Assembly: GCA_003132865.1 (NCBI GenBank)
Contig: PKYZ01000147.1
Location: 263 to 23,956, forward strand
DNA from: Bryobacterales bacterium
Lineage (GTDB): Bacteria; Acidobacteriota; Terriglobia; Bryobacterales; Bryobacteraceae
Direction: 5' to 3'
Length of the DNA stretch: 23,694 bases
In this document: positions 1 to 7,698 of the stretch, one piece after another
Position numbering within the stretch: position 1 is the first letter of the stretch
Layout of the letters: the number at the start of each line of letters is the position of its first letter
Program-made: the position numbers and the translations under genes
Notes under the pieces: model-generated
Seen by the model: only the letters and a program-made list of their open reading frames with translations
What the model was told of the DNA's origin: nothing
Database searches by the model: none

Positions 1-285
1 GAAATCGGCATTCGCATGGCGTTAGGGGCGGAGCGAGGCATGGTCGTCCGGATGGTTCTGCGCGAGACGGCAGTGCTCATCGCTATTGGGCTGGCGGCCG
101 GAGTGCCCGCCAGCCTGGCCTGTGCGCGCCTCATCCAAAGCAAGCTGTTCGGCCTGAAGCCCGCCGATCCCGTGACGCTGGCGGCGGCGCTCGGCATCAT
201 GATCGTGGTCGCCATCGCCTCCGGCTATCTGCCCGCGCGTCGCGCGTCGCGGGTAGATCCGCTTATCGCGCTGAGGTACGAGTAG
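1..285 (+). CDS. ABC transporter permease, FtsX/MacB-like (3' fragment)
   Basis: This is the C-terminal part of a membrane permease that enters the window already open. The reading frame runs from base 1, so the ATG at 16 is internal and not a start. The visible 94 residues open with EIGIRMALGA, the conserved segment before the last helices of FtsX/MacB-type permeases. Two hydrophobic helices follow, and the protein ends with the basic PARRASRVDP motif and LIALRYE, the usual end of the ADOP permeases abundant in Acidobacteria. Members of this family span the inner membrane and work with a MacB-like ATPase in export or mechanotransmission. The substrate cannot be told. The gene converges on the PEP-CTERM gene with a 40-base gap in which I see no convincing terminator. 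Confidence 0.88.
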   Translation, partial: EIGIRMALGAERGMVVRMVLRETAVLIAIGLAAGVPASLACARLIQSKLFGLKPADPVTLAAALGIMIVVAIASGYLPARRASRVDPLIALRYE

Positions 286-325
286 GCCGTGGTGATGAGG
301 TGGCGGCGCACCCGTGCGTTTCTGC

Positions 326-1375
326 TTAGCCTCGCAGAGCCTTGCGGCGCAAACCGATCAGCAAAGCTCCCAAACCTACCAGCGCCAGCGAACCAGGCTC
401 GGGCACCGCGTTGGCCAGCAGGCCAATCGTGTTACCGTCCGCATTTCCGTAGAACCCGACAAGCTGCCCGTTATCGTTGATTCCGTTGATGGTCGTTCCG
501 CCATTCGCCAATACTGCGTTCGGATCGTCAACCGTGGTATATGTGCCCGTCGCGATGGAATACACAAACCCGTGGTTGAAGCCATTGCCGTCCTGATATA
601 CACCCACCACTTGACCAACATTGTTCATGCCCAGGAACATCGTATTGGTCGAACCCGCGGCTTCGAAGTTTGTGAAAGTGCCGCCGCTGTCCAAAAAGCC
701 TTCCGTTACCCCGCCGCTTAGGAAGAACCCAATCACCGTTCCGGCGTTGTTGACGCCGGTCGCCGTGGCACTGGTGGCGCTGTCTAACGACGGAAGCAAA
801 ATGTCGGTGAAGCTCTGGGTTGCGATGTCATAGAGATACGCGTGGCTATTGCCGCTCGAGTCAACATAGAAGCCGGCCGCCGTGCCGTTGTCGTTCACTC
901 CGAGGAGCTGATTGGTAGTTGGCCCCGTGCCCGGTGTGTTTGGATCGTTCACCTGCGTGAAAGTATTGCCTTGGTCCACGAATCCGAAAAAGTTTGGAGT
1001 CGTGGCGCCGTTGCTATCCGCGTAGAAGCCTACCGTAACGCCGCCATTGTTGATGCCGATCACCTGGGTCTGGCCAGAGCCCGGGAAGTTCTCGCTCGTG
1101 AAAGACGTGTAAGGCGACCCCACCGTATACCCCTGGTTGGGAGTCAAAGTAAACGGAGGTGGAGTGCCGTTCGGCGCCCCACTGCCGAAATAACCGGCGA
1201 TCGTGCCCGCATTGTTGATTCCCAACTCCTGGTTAAACGTCGGATCGCCAGGGTTGATGACGTTCTGATAAATGTATCCAGCTTGGGCGCCTCCGGGAAG
1301 CAGAGAGAGCCCGCTAATCAGCAGCAGCACAGCCATCCTCACAGCGGGTGTAGCATCGAAGTTTGATATACGCAT
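326..1375 (-). CDS. PEP-CTERM sorting-domain protein with HAF repeats
   Basis: A secreted protein of about 349 residues. An N-terminal signal peptide has basic residues, then a hydrophobic stretch (MAVLLLISGLSLL) ending near AQA. The body carries six repeats of the HAF type, each with a core like GINNxGTxxGFY: LGINNAGTIAGYF, IGINNGGVTVGFY, LGVNDNGTAAGFY, TGVNNAGTVIGFF, LGMNNVGQVVGVY and NGINDNGQLVGFY. The C-terminus is a textbook PEP-CTERM signal: VPEPGSLAL, a hydrophobic helix, then LRRKALRG. In this family the signal is processed by an exosortase and the protein goes to the envelope or extracellular matrix. I chose the ATG at 1375. The longer TTG-initiated frame from 1411 begins inside the -35 box of a good promoter. 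There is no Shine-Dalgarno before 1375, and the -10 box lies 7 bases upstream, which suggests a leaderless mRNA. The function of the HAF fold here is unknown. Confidence 0.88.
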   Translation of the reverse strand: MRISNFDATPAVRMAVLLLISGLSLLPGGAQAGYIYQNVINPGDPTFNQELGINNAGTIAGYFGSGAPNGTPPPFTLTPNQGYTVGSPYTSFTSENFPGSGQTQVIGINNGGVTVGFYADSNGATTPNFFGFVDQGNTFTQVNDPNTPGTGPTTNQLLGVNDNGTAAGFYVDSSGNSHAYLYDIATQSFTDILLPSLDSATSATATGVNNAGTVIGFFLSGGVTEGFLDSGGTFTNFEAAGSTNTMFLGMNNVGQVVGVYQDGNGFNHGFVYSIATGTYTTVDDPNAVLANGGTTINGINDNGQLVGFYGNADGNTIGLLANAVPEPGSLALVGLGALLIGLRRKALRG

Positions 1376-1382
1376 AGAACCG

Positions 1383-1411
1383 ATTATATGGCGCGATTGC
1401 AGGGAATTCAA
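1383..1411 (-). promoter_or_regulatory. sigma70-type promoter of the PEP-CTERM gene, leaderless geometry
   Basis: On the minus strand a -35 box TTGAAT (1411-1406) is followed, after exactly 17 bases, by a perfect -10 box TATAAT (1388-1383). Seven bases (CGGTTCT) then separate the -10 box from the ATG at 1375. Transcription should begin at or one base before the A of that ATG, leaving no room for a ribosome binding site. Confidence 0.7.
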
Positions 1412-1548
1412 CGGAATTTACAACTGCCGCATTTCAATAAGGTCAGAAAAGATACGTTCCAGCAGCGGTGGCGCCTATCATAAATCTGTAATTATAAGCG
1501 CCGCGGCAGCACTACCTGCTGATCCGCGAACGTAAGGGAGGGGTCCCG

Positions 1549-3006
1549 CTAAAACCACCGGCTCATGATCACCTTCTGTTCCGTATAAAACGCCACCGCA
1601 TCTCTCCCGTGCGCGTGCAGATCGCCATAAAACGAATTTTTCCAGCCGCAGAACGGGAAGAAGGCCATCGGCGCCGCGACTCCCACATTCACCCCCACCA
1701 TCCCCACCTCGATGCGCGATGCATATTCGCGCGCGCTCTTGCCATCCGACGTAAAGATCGACGTGGTGTTGCCGAACGCCGAGCTATTCACCAGCGCGAT
1801 GGCTTCATCCAGGTCCTTCACCCGGATCACGCTCAGCACCGGCCCGAAGATCTCTTCCCGCGCGATGGTCATGCAGGGCGCTACGCCGCCGAAGACCGTC
1901 GGTCCCAGGAAATAGCCGTTGTCATAGCCGCCGTTATAGCCATGCATCCGCTCGCGCCCATCCACCAGGAGCTGGGCGCCTTCCGCTACGCCCTTCTCGA
2001 TGTATCCGAGCACGCGCGCGCGGTGTTCGGCGGTCACCAGCGGCCCCATTTCGGTGCCCGGCGCTGCGCCGTCGCCGATGCGCAGATCACGCACCTTTTG
2101 TAACAGCGCATCCAGCAACGGGCGCGCTTCGCCCACGGCGACGAGGACGCTGCCCGCCAGACAGCGCTCGCCGGCCGCGCCGAACGCGGACCCCATGATG
2201 GCTTCCACGCTCTTCTCCACGTTGGCGTCCGGCATCGCCACCAGGTGATTCTTGGCGCCGCCCAACGCCTGCACGCGCTTGCCGTGGGCGGCGGCAGTCT
2301 GGTACACGTACTTCGCCACCGGGCTCGACCCGACAAACGAAATCGCGCGCACCAGCGGGTGCGCCAGCAGGGCGTCCACCGCTTCACGCGACCCGTGCAG
2401 CAGGTTGTGCACACCCGCGGGAAGGCCGGCATCGTGCAGCAGCTCGGCGGTGCGCGTAGGGGTCAGCGGCACTTTCTCCGACGGCTTCAGAATGAACGTA
2501 TTGCCGCAGGCAATGGCGAAGGGAAACATCCACATCGGCACCATGGCCGGAAAGTTGAACGGCGTGATGCCGGCGCACACCCCCAGGGGCTGGCGGATGG
2601 TCTGGCAATCGATGCCCTTCGAGACATTTTCAAGCGAGTGGCCCATCATCAGGCTGGGCATCCCGCAGGCCACCTCCACCATTTGTATGGCGCGGCGCAC
2701 GCTCCCGGTGGCGTCGTCCACGGTTTTGCCGTTCTCGGTCGAAAGGATGCGGGCGATGTCACCCGCGTGTTTCTCCAGCAGATCCTTGTAGCGATAGAAC
2801 ACCTGCACGCGCTCCGCGACCGGCACTTCCCGCCACTTCAGGAAAGCGGCGTGCGCGGCGCGTGCGGTGCGGTCCACATCGTCCGCGTTGGCGTAGGGAA
2901 CCTGCGCAATCACTTCGCCAGTGGCCGGGTTCGTGATCGGATGCAGACCGCGCCCGGGCGCGTCTTCCCAGCTTCCGTTTGTATAGAACTTTACCGAACA
3001 GGCCAT
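1549..3006 (-). CDS. mmsA: CoA-acylating methylmalonate-semialdehyde dehydrogenase
   Basis: A 485-residue aldehyde dehydrogenase-superfamily enzyme that oxidises malonate or methylmalonate semialdehyde with NAD and CoA to acetyl- or propionyl-CoA plus CO2. Family marks are TPFNFP (148-153), KPSE (174-177), the FVGSS NAD-binding segment (224-228), and AGERCLA with the catalytic cysteine at 282. The usual catalytic Glu of ALDHs is absent; ALGGAKNH stands at 247-254. This is characteristic of the CoA-dependent MMSDH branch (IolA/MmsA) and separates it from ordinary hydrolytic ALDHs. Length is normal. The ATG at 3006 gives the family N-terminus; an AAGGA lies somewhat far upstream. The gene starts 10 bases after the MazF-like gene and may share its transcript. 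With the nearby dihydropyrimidinase and NCS1 permease, a role in the last step of beta-alanine/pyrimidine breakdown is plausible. Valine or inositol catabolism are alternatives. Confidence 0.92.
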   Translation of the reverse strand: MACSVKFYTNGSWEDAPGRGLHPITNPATGEVIAQVPYANADDVDRTARAAHAAFLKWREVPVAERVQVFYRYKDLLEKHAGDIARILSTENGKTVDDATGSVRRAIQMVEVACGMPSLMMGHSLENVSKGIDCQTIRQPLGVCAGITPFNFPAMVPMWMFPFAIACGNTFILKPSEKVPLTPTRTAELLHDAGLPAGVHNLLHGSREAVDALLAHPLVRAISFVGSSPVAKYVYQTAAAHGKRVQALGGAKNHLVAMPDANVEKSVEAIMGSAFGAAGERCLAGSVLVAVGEARPLLDALLQKVRDLRIGDGAAPGTEMGPLVTAEHRARVLGYIEKGVAEGAQLLVDGRERMHGYNGGYDNGYFLGPTVFGGVAPCMTIAREEIFGPVLSVIRVKDLDEAIALVNSSAFGNTTSIFTSDGKSAREYASRIEVGMVGVNVGVAAPMAFFPFCGWKNSFYGDLHAHGRDAVAFYTEQKVIMSRWF

Positions 3007-3016
3007 GGTGAATCTA

Positions 3017-3499
3017 TTATCCTTCGTAACGCCCGGTTTTGAAATCGCCGGTACTCCTCGAGATGGCTTCGGTGATAGTTGGCGGCGATTCCAGGTCCAA
3101 ATCCAGTAGGGAAAGAGTCAGACCAAAGGCGGCCTTGATAGCGTCATCGGCTTGGGCCAGGACCATGGCGTCAACCGCGCCAAGCTTCTTGATGAGCCGC
3201 CGGCGGTCTACCGCCCGGATTTGGTTAAAGACCGCCACTGAGGGAACAGTCAGCCCGGTGGAAGAATCGGCGGGCAGCAGGACATGCAGGGGCGAGAGAG
3301 GAAGTCTGACGGTTGATGTGATCGGCGCAACCAGAGTCACGGCGCCGTAGCGGTTGGATGTGTCGTTCTGGATGACCAGCGCAGGCCTGGTTTTCTCGGT
3401 CTCCGGCCCTACCGCCGGGTTGAGCGCGGCGAGGTAGATTTCGCCTCTTTTCGGCCAACCGTGGCTTGCGGCTTTTCTTGTTCGTCGAGTTTCTGCCAT
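3017..3499 (-). CDS. MazF/PemK-family toxin (endoribonuclease)
   Basis: A 160-residue protein with the PemK/MazF core: KRGEIYLAALNP near residues 17-28, then TEKTRPALVIQND, then a strand with VTLVAPITST. These toxins are ribonucleases that cut mRNA and are neutralised by a cognate antitoxin. The first about 15 residues are basic and extra to the usual start, which in the family lies close to KRGEIY, so the true start could be internal. The ATG at 3499 lies inside the 3' end of the upstream antitoxin gene, a 91-base overlap in another frame. That is unusually long and supports translational coupling. The C-terminus is about 30 residues longer than a minimal MazF. The neighbour downstream is the MMSDH gene. 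Confidence 0.85.
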   Translation of the reverse strand: MAETRRTRKAASHGWPKRGEIYLAALNPAVGPETEKTRPALVIQNDTSNRYGAVTLVAPITSTVRLPLSPLHVLLPADSSTGLTVPSVAVFNQIRAVDRRRLIKKLGAVDAMVLAQADDAIKAAFGLTLSLLDLDLESPPTITEAISRSTGDFKTGRYEG

Positions 3500-3723
3500 T
3501 GTTCTTGATCCACAGCGAGCCAGTCGCTGGCGATTTCCAGGTCGAGGTCGCGATCGCGGAGCGCAGCCTGCTTCAGCCCTTCCTGCAAACCTTCCGGGCT
3601 GGCTGTGGCGACGTAGTGCTGCACGGCCCAGTCAATGAAGCGGCTACGCTGGCCCGGGCGTGCCAGGCGGTCAAGAGTACGGACCGTGGCTTCCGGCAGG
3701 ATGACGTTGGTGCGTTTTGCCAT
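3409..3723 (-). CDS. ribbon-helix-helix antitoxin of the MazEF-type pair
   Basis: A 104-residue protein whose N-terminus (KRTNVILPEATVRTLDRLA, then GQRSRFIDWAVQHYV) fits a ribbon-helix-helix DNA-binding fold: one short beta strand followed by two helices. The acidic, Trp-rich middle (EIASDWLAVDQEQWQKLDEQ) is what binds the toxin in MazE-like antitoxins. The tail is basic and low in complexity, and its DNA also encodes the start of the toxin. It is expected to bind toxin and repress its own promoter. The start ATG at 3723 has no clear Shine-Dalgarno sequence. Confidence 0.8.
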   Translation of the reverse strand: MAKRTNVILPEATVRTLDRLARPGQRSRFIDWAVQHYVATASPEGLQEGLKQAALRDRDLDLEIASDWLAVDQEQWQKLDEQEKPQATVGRKEAKSTSPRSTRR

Positions 3724-3789
3724 GGGATGGACGTCAATGATCTTTCATCCACATTTCTGGAGTTCGCCCTCGCGCCACTACCTATCGCC

Positions 3790-4666
3790 TCAGTGTCTAG
3801 CCCTCCAACTGGCCTCTTCCGCATCAACCATCGATTGGGCGGCACTTTCAAGCCGCCGCCGCTCCATCTCGATCTCCTGGCGGGCTGCTTCGAGGAGGCC
3901 GTCGCGTTCGAGCTTCTGATGTAGCTCCTCAGCTTGTCGATCCTCACCTATGCCGCGGAGGAATTCCACATATTTCCGACGTACCTCACCGCGGACCTGC
4001 TCGCCATCTAGCACGCGCTTCCACAGGTTCTGCGCTTCAAGGATGTTCCCCTGCCGCGCGTAAACCGCCAATAAAGGTCCCTGAAACGCCCCAAAACCCA
4101 GCAGTCCGAATTCCATGCACTGGACCGTGGAGTTGTTCAATGGACAGTTGGCGGGTCAGCAAGGCCTGGAGCTCTGAATCACTAGAGCGAGTGCGAACCA
4201 ATCGGATTAGGCGTCCAATTGTGTTAGCAGTTTCCATCGAATCGGGTTGAACTACACTCTGCAAATCGAGCGCGCGACGATAGCATTGTTCGGCTTCAGC
4301 GGGCTTCCCTGAATATTCGTAGAAAGTCGCCAAGGTTTTCAAAATCCTGATCACACCCAACCCGTCGGCCTGGGGGTCGGCTACGTCTAGCGCCGCGGTT
4401 AGGAAGACTCTGGCCCGCTCCAGTGTTGCCTGTTTCGCTGGTGTCTTCAAAGTGGACCAGTCGAGCGTGCCGCCATCGTAGAGTGAATGCAGCGCCGACT
4501 CGCCTGCCACACAAAGCATCATGTATTCGGGCTCGGGCTTCGGCTCGGGATGCGATACTGGTTTCTCGGTGGGCTGACTTGAAATCAGTTGCATACCGCA
4601 TTCATGACAGAACGTAGCGTCGGCTAAGGGAACCGCACCGCAGCCTCGACAATTGTTGGGCACCAC
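3790..4666 (-). pseudogene. zinc-ribbon/TPR protein gene, apparently frameshifted
   Basis: Two overlapping minus-strand frames look like halves of one gene. The upstream frame starts at a GTG (4666) preceded by GAGAGG at 8 bases. It encodes a short zinc ribbon (CRGCG, then CHECG) and TPR-like helices (LATFYEYSGKPAEAEQCYRRALDL). After RQLSIEQLHGPVH (about residue 184) it turns into non-repeat sequence and stops at 4037. The other frame carries on in TPR style from the same point: LLAVYARQGNILEAQNLWKRVL, then a charged helical tail ending at 3790. The change is from one frame to the +1 frame near 4105-4120, consistent with a single inserted base or two deleted. Repaired, the product would have about 290 residues. 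A sequencing error or a programmed +1 shift cannot be excluded. The function is unknown; a zinc ribbon plus TPR suggests protein binding. Confidence 0.6.
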
Positions 4667-4833
4667 GGTCTAGACCTCTCGGTTGAGTGTGTTCATAGCC
4701 AGACGTTACCATTTTGCCCCAAGCAGATCAACCCGTGTGCCCAGAGGGCCGTTGCGGCGGCATCCGAAAGAAGTACCGCCTCGCTCGGGGCCCAGTCCCA
4801 ATGCGCGCACTCCGCGCGGACTAACCAATCAAA
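4667..4833. other. intergenic spacer
   Basis: This spacer lies between the NCS1 permease stop and the zinc-ribbon/TPR start. I see no gene in it. A weak minus-strand promoter candidate, TTGATC then TAACGT with 17 bases between them, lies about 40-70 bases before the GTG at 4666. No convincing terminator follows the permease gene. Confidence 0.4.
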
Positions 4834-6258
4834 TCATTTAGGTTCAATAGCTTGGGCTTTGATTGTTAGATTCCGCCCGCGCCGCATCAGCGCGAAGTGC
4901 AGCCCGCCCGCGGCCAGAAATCCGGCGAACCAGGCGTAGTCGTACAACCATCGCAGCGCAGGGATCGCCAACCCCGACAGCGCCACCGCGATCCCGCCCG
5001 CCAACGCCAATAGCGCGCGATAGTTGAATCCACCCGAGTACTCATAGCTGCGGCCGCGCAAATACAAATCTTCGATCACCAGTTCCCGCCGGCGCACCAC
5101 GAAATAATCGACGATCATGATACCGGCAATCGGTCCCAGCAGCGCCGAATAGCCGACCAGCCAGCCGAAGATGTAGGCGCTGTAATCGCCCAAGAGTTTC
5201 CACGGCATCATCACCAGCCCAAGGCATCCCGTGATCAGGCCGCCCGTGCGAAACGAGATGCGCCGCGGATTCAGGTTCGAGAAATCGTTCGAGGGCGAGA
5301 CTACGTTGGCCGCCACGTTGGTATTGAGCGTGGCGAGCAGCAACGCGATCAGCGCCACGAAGGCCACCGCTGGCTGGTGGAAGCGGCCCAGCAGCACTAC
5401 CGGATCCCAAATCGCTTCGCCGAAGATCACCACGGAAGCCGAAGTCACCGCCACGCCGATGAAGGAATACAACGTCATGGCGGTGGGCAGCCCGAGCGCC
5501 TGTCCCAACATCTGCGCCCTCTGCGAGCGGGCATAGCGCGAGAAGTCGGGAATGTTCAACGCCACCGTCGCCCAGAAACCCACCATGCCGGTGAGCGCTG
5601 GAACGAAGAAACGCAGGAACGCGGCGTTATCGCGGAACCGGCTGGGCGCGCTCAGCACCGGGCCGAGGCCGCCCGCCTTGCGCGTGACCCACCACAACAG
5701 CAGGACTCCAATCGCCAGCATGAAGGGCGCGCCGATCCCCTCCAGAAACTTGATGGTCTCAATGCCGCGCCAGATCACCACGATATTCAAGAACCAGAAA
5801 AACATGAAGCAGACCGCCGATCCGGCTTCGAAGCGTCCCCAGGCCGGCCACAAAATCCGCAGCATGGCGTTGATGGCTTGGCCGCCGATCCAGGTCTGTA
5901 TGCCGAACCAGCCGCAAGCTACCAGCGCGCGCAGGATAGCGGGCACGTTCGCGCCCAGCACGCCGAACGGAGCGCGCACCAGCACCGGGAATGGAATGCC
6001 GTACTTGGCGCCCGCGTGCGCGTTCAGCAACATCGGGACGAGCACGATGAGGTTGCCCAACAGGATGGTGCCGATCGCCTGCCACCAGTTCATCCCGCCG
6101 GCGATCAATCCCGAGGCCAGCATATAGGTGGGAATGCATACGCTCATCCCGACCCACAACGAAGCGTAGTTGTAGATGCCCCAATCGCGGCGGGATTGCG
6201 GGACCGGCGCGAGATCGTCGTTGTAGAGCGAGCTCTCGCGGATGTCGTCTACTTCCAC
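4834..6258 (-). CDS. NCS1-family nucleobase/hydantoin permease (Mhp1-like)
   Basis: A polytopic inner-membrane transporter of about 474 residues with roughly 12 hydrophobic helices. It matches the Mhp1/PucI branch of nucleobase:cation symporter-1: SRRDWGIYNYASLWVGM near the N-terminus, LVRAPFGVLGANVPA then CGWFGIQTWIGGQA in helices 3-4, and PSNDFSNLNPRRIS late in the protein. In Mhp1 the Trp residues in these segments stack against hydantoin. I chose the GTG at 6258. The frame stays open upstream, but that part is the shadow of the hydantoinase gene. This start overlaps the hydantoinase stop by 10 bases, so the two genes are translationally coupled. The context implies import of hydantoins, dihydropyrimidines or allantoin for the hydrolase next door. 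Confidence 0.9.
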   Translation of the reverse strand: MEVDDIRESSLYNDDLAPVPQSRRDWGIYNYASLWVGMSVCIPTYMLASGLIAGGMNWWQAIGTILLGNLIVLVPMLLNAHAGAKYGIPFPVLVRAPFGVLGANVPAILRALVACGWFGIQTWIGGQAINAMLRILWPAWGRFEAGSAVCFMFFWFLNIVVIWRGIETIKFLEGIGAPFMLAIGVLLLWWVTRKAGGLGPVLSAPSRFRDNAAFLRFFVPALTGMVGFWATVALNIPDFSRYARSQRAQMLGQALGLPTAMTLYSFIGVAVTSASVVIFGEAIWDPVVLLGRFHQPAVAFVALIALLLATLNTNVAANVVSPSNDFSNLNPRRISFRTGGLITGCLGLVMMPWKLLGDYSAYIFGWLVGYSALLGPIAGIMIVDYFVVRRRELVIEDLYLRGRSYEYSGGFNYRALLALAGGIAVALSGLAIPALRWLYDYAWFAGFLAAGGLHFALMRRGRNLTIKAQAIEPK

Positions 6259-7640
6259 GCCCCGCCCCGCGCGGCGCGCTTCAAGAATTGGCCGCGTCCC
6301 GCACGGCCGAGGTGCCGATCGCCATCCACGATCACCTCGCCGCGCGAGAGCACCATGCGCGCATTGCCTTTCACGCGGAAGCCTTCGAACATGGAGTAAT
6401 CCACGCGCATGTGATGAGTGCCGGCGCTGATCGTGTGCTCCTGCAGCGGGTCCCACACGACGATGTCGGCGTCGCTGCCCGGCGCCAGTTCCCCTTTGCG
6501 CGGATAGAGGCCGAACAGCCGGGCCGGAGTCGTCGACACCAGTTCCACGAACCGGTTCAAGCTCAGGCGCCCCTCATTCACGCCGTAATGATACAGAAGC
6601 TGCAGGCGATTCTCGATGCCCGGCCCGCCATTGGGGATCTTGGTGAAATCGTCTTTGCCCAGCGCCTTCTGGTCGGCGAAACAGAATGGGCAGTGGTCCG
6701 TGGAGACCACTTGCAGATGATCGTTCTTGAGCCCGTCCCACAGTTTCGGCTGATGCCGCTTCTCGCGCAGCGGCGGAGTGAATACGTACTTGGCGCCCTC
6801 GAATCCGGGCCGCGCGAGCTCGTCCATCGACAGCAGCAGGTACTGCGGACACGTTTCTGCAAACGCCGGCAGGCCGCGGTCGCGGGCCTCGCGCACCTGG
6901 TTCAGCGCATCCTCGCTCGAAAGGTGCACGATGTAGACCGGCGCGCCGGCCATCTCCGCCAGAGCGATGGCGCGGTGCACGGCTTCCGCCTCCGCCGTGG
7001 CAGGCCGCGTGAGCGCGTGATAGATCGGCGCGGTCTTGCCTTCCGCCAACGCGCGCCGCACGATCACGTCGATCACGCCGCCGTTTTCGGCATGCATGCA
7101 GATGAGTGCGCCGTTGCGGGCCGACTGCGAGAGAGCCTTGAAAATGGTCGCGTCATCCACCATCAGCACGCCAGGATAGGCCATAAACAGCTTGAAGCTG
7201 GCCACGCCTTCGTCCACCATGGCGTCCATATCTTCCAGGCCGGCTTCGTACAGATCGGTCACGATCATGTGCAGGCCGTAATCGATCGACGCCCGGTTTT
7301 CGGCCTTCTTCCACCAGATGTCGAGCGCGTCGCGCATCTTCATGCCGCGCGCCTGGATGGCGAAATCGATCAGGGTAGTGGTGCCGCCGAAGGCCGCCGC
7401 GCGCGTGCCCGTTTCGAAATCGTCGCTGGAGGTGGTGCCGCCGAAGGGCATGTCGAGATGCGTGTGGACGTCGATACCGCCCGGCAGCAGCAGCATGCCG
7501 GACGCGTCGATCACGCGGTCCGCCGTGTCGACGGGGATGGTGGCCGCGATCTCGCGAATCCGGGCGCCATCGATCAGGATGTCGGCCGGGAACGACTTCT
7601 CGGATGTCACTACCGTGCCGTTTCGAATGAGTGTGGTCAA
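6249..7640 (-). CDS. hydA: dihydropyrimidinase / D-hydantoinase
   Basis: A 463-residue cyclic amidohydrolase that opens the ring of dihydropyrimidines or 5-substituted hydantoins at a binuclear metal centre. The metal ligands are in the expected order: H59 and H61 (DVHTH), K150 in FKLFMAYPG (the lysine carboxylated in this family), H183 (CMHAENG), H239 (VHLSS) and D315 (STDHCPF). The length is normal. The start is a TTG, supported by a perfect AAGGAGG at 7651-7645, four bases upstream; no ATG fits. It is the first gene of the unit with the NCS1 permease. Substrate choice between dihydrouracil and hydantoins cannot be settled from sequence. A dihydropyrimidine dehydrogenase and beta-ureidopropionase are not in the window. 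Allantoinase is less likely because the FKLFMAYPG and STDHCPF segments match hydantoinases better. Confidence 0.92.
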   Translation of the reverse strand: MTTLIRNGTVVTSEKSFPADILIDGARIREIAATIPVDTADRVIDASGMLLLPGGIDVHTHLDMPFGGTTSSDDFETGTRAAAFGGTTTLIDFAIQARGMKMRDALDIWWKKAENRASIDYGLHMIVTDLYEAGLEDMDAMVDEGVASFKLFMAYPGVLMVDDATIFKALSQSARNGALICMHAENGGVIDVIVRRALAEGKTAPIYHALTRPATAEAEAVHRAIALAEMAGAPVYIVHLSSEDALNQVREARDRGLPAFAETCPQYLLLSMDELARPGFEGAKYVFTPPLREKRHQPKLWDGLKNDHLQVVSTDHCPFCFADQKALGKDDFTKIPNGGPGIENRLQLLYHYGVNEGRLSLNRFVELVSTTPARLFGLYPRKGELAPGSDADIVVWDPLQEHTISAGTHHMRVDYSMFEGFRVKGNARMVLSRGEVIVDGDRHLGRAGRGQFLKRAARGGAWK

Positions 7641-7669
7641 TGCGCCTCCTTTGTTCTCGGCCTGAGTAT

Positions 7670-7679
7670 CACTATAGTG
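7670..7679. promoter_or_regulatory. 10-bp palindrome between divergent genes
   Basis: CACTATAGTG is a perfect 10-bp palindrome in the 58-base gap between the divergent hydantoinase and AmiE-NamZ genes. It contains TATAGT, a possible -10 box for the plus strand. It could be an operator for a dimeric repressor; no regulator gene is adjacent. Confidence 0.35.
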
Positions 7680-7698
7680 TAAACGCTATGATGGCCAT

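Noticed and set aside
4106..4140. Programmed -1 frameshift in the TPR gene using GGGTTTTGGGG
   Set aside because: The second frame is +1 relative to the first, so a -1 slippery site would not join them.
6288..7682. Long plus-strand open frame opposite the hydantoinase
   Set aside because: It is the antisense shadow of a GC-rich gene. The minus-strand product has a complete metal site, while this frame has low-complexity His/Arg/Ala-rich sequence.
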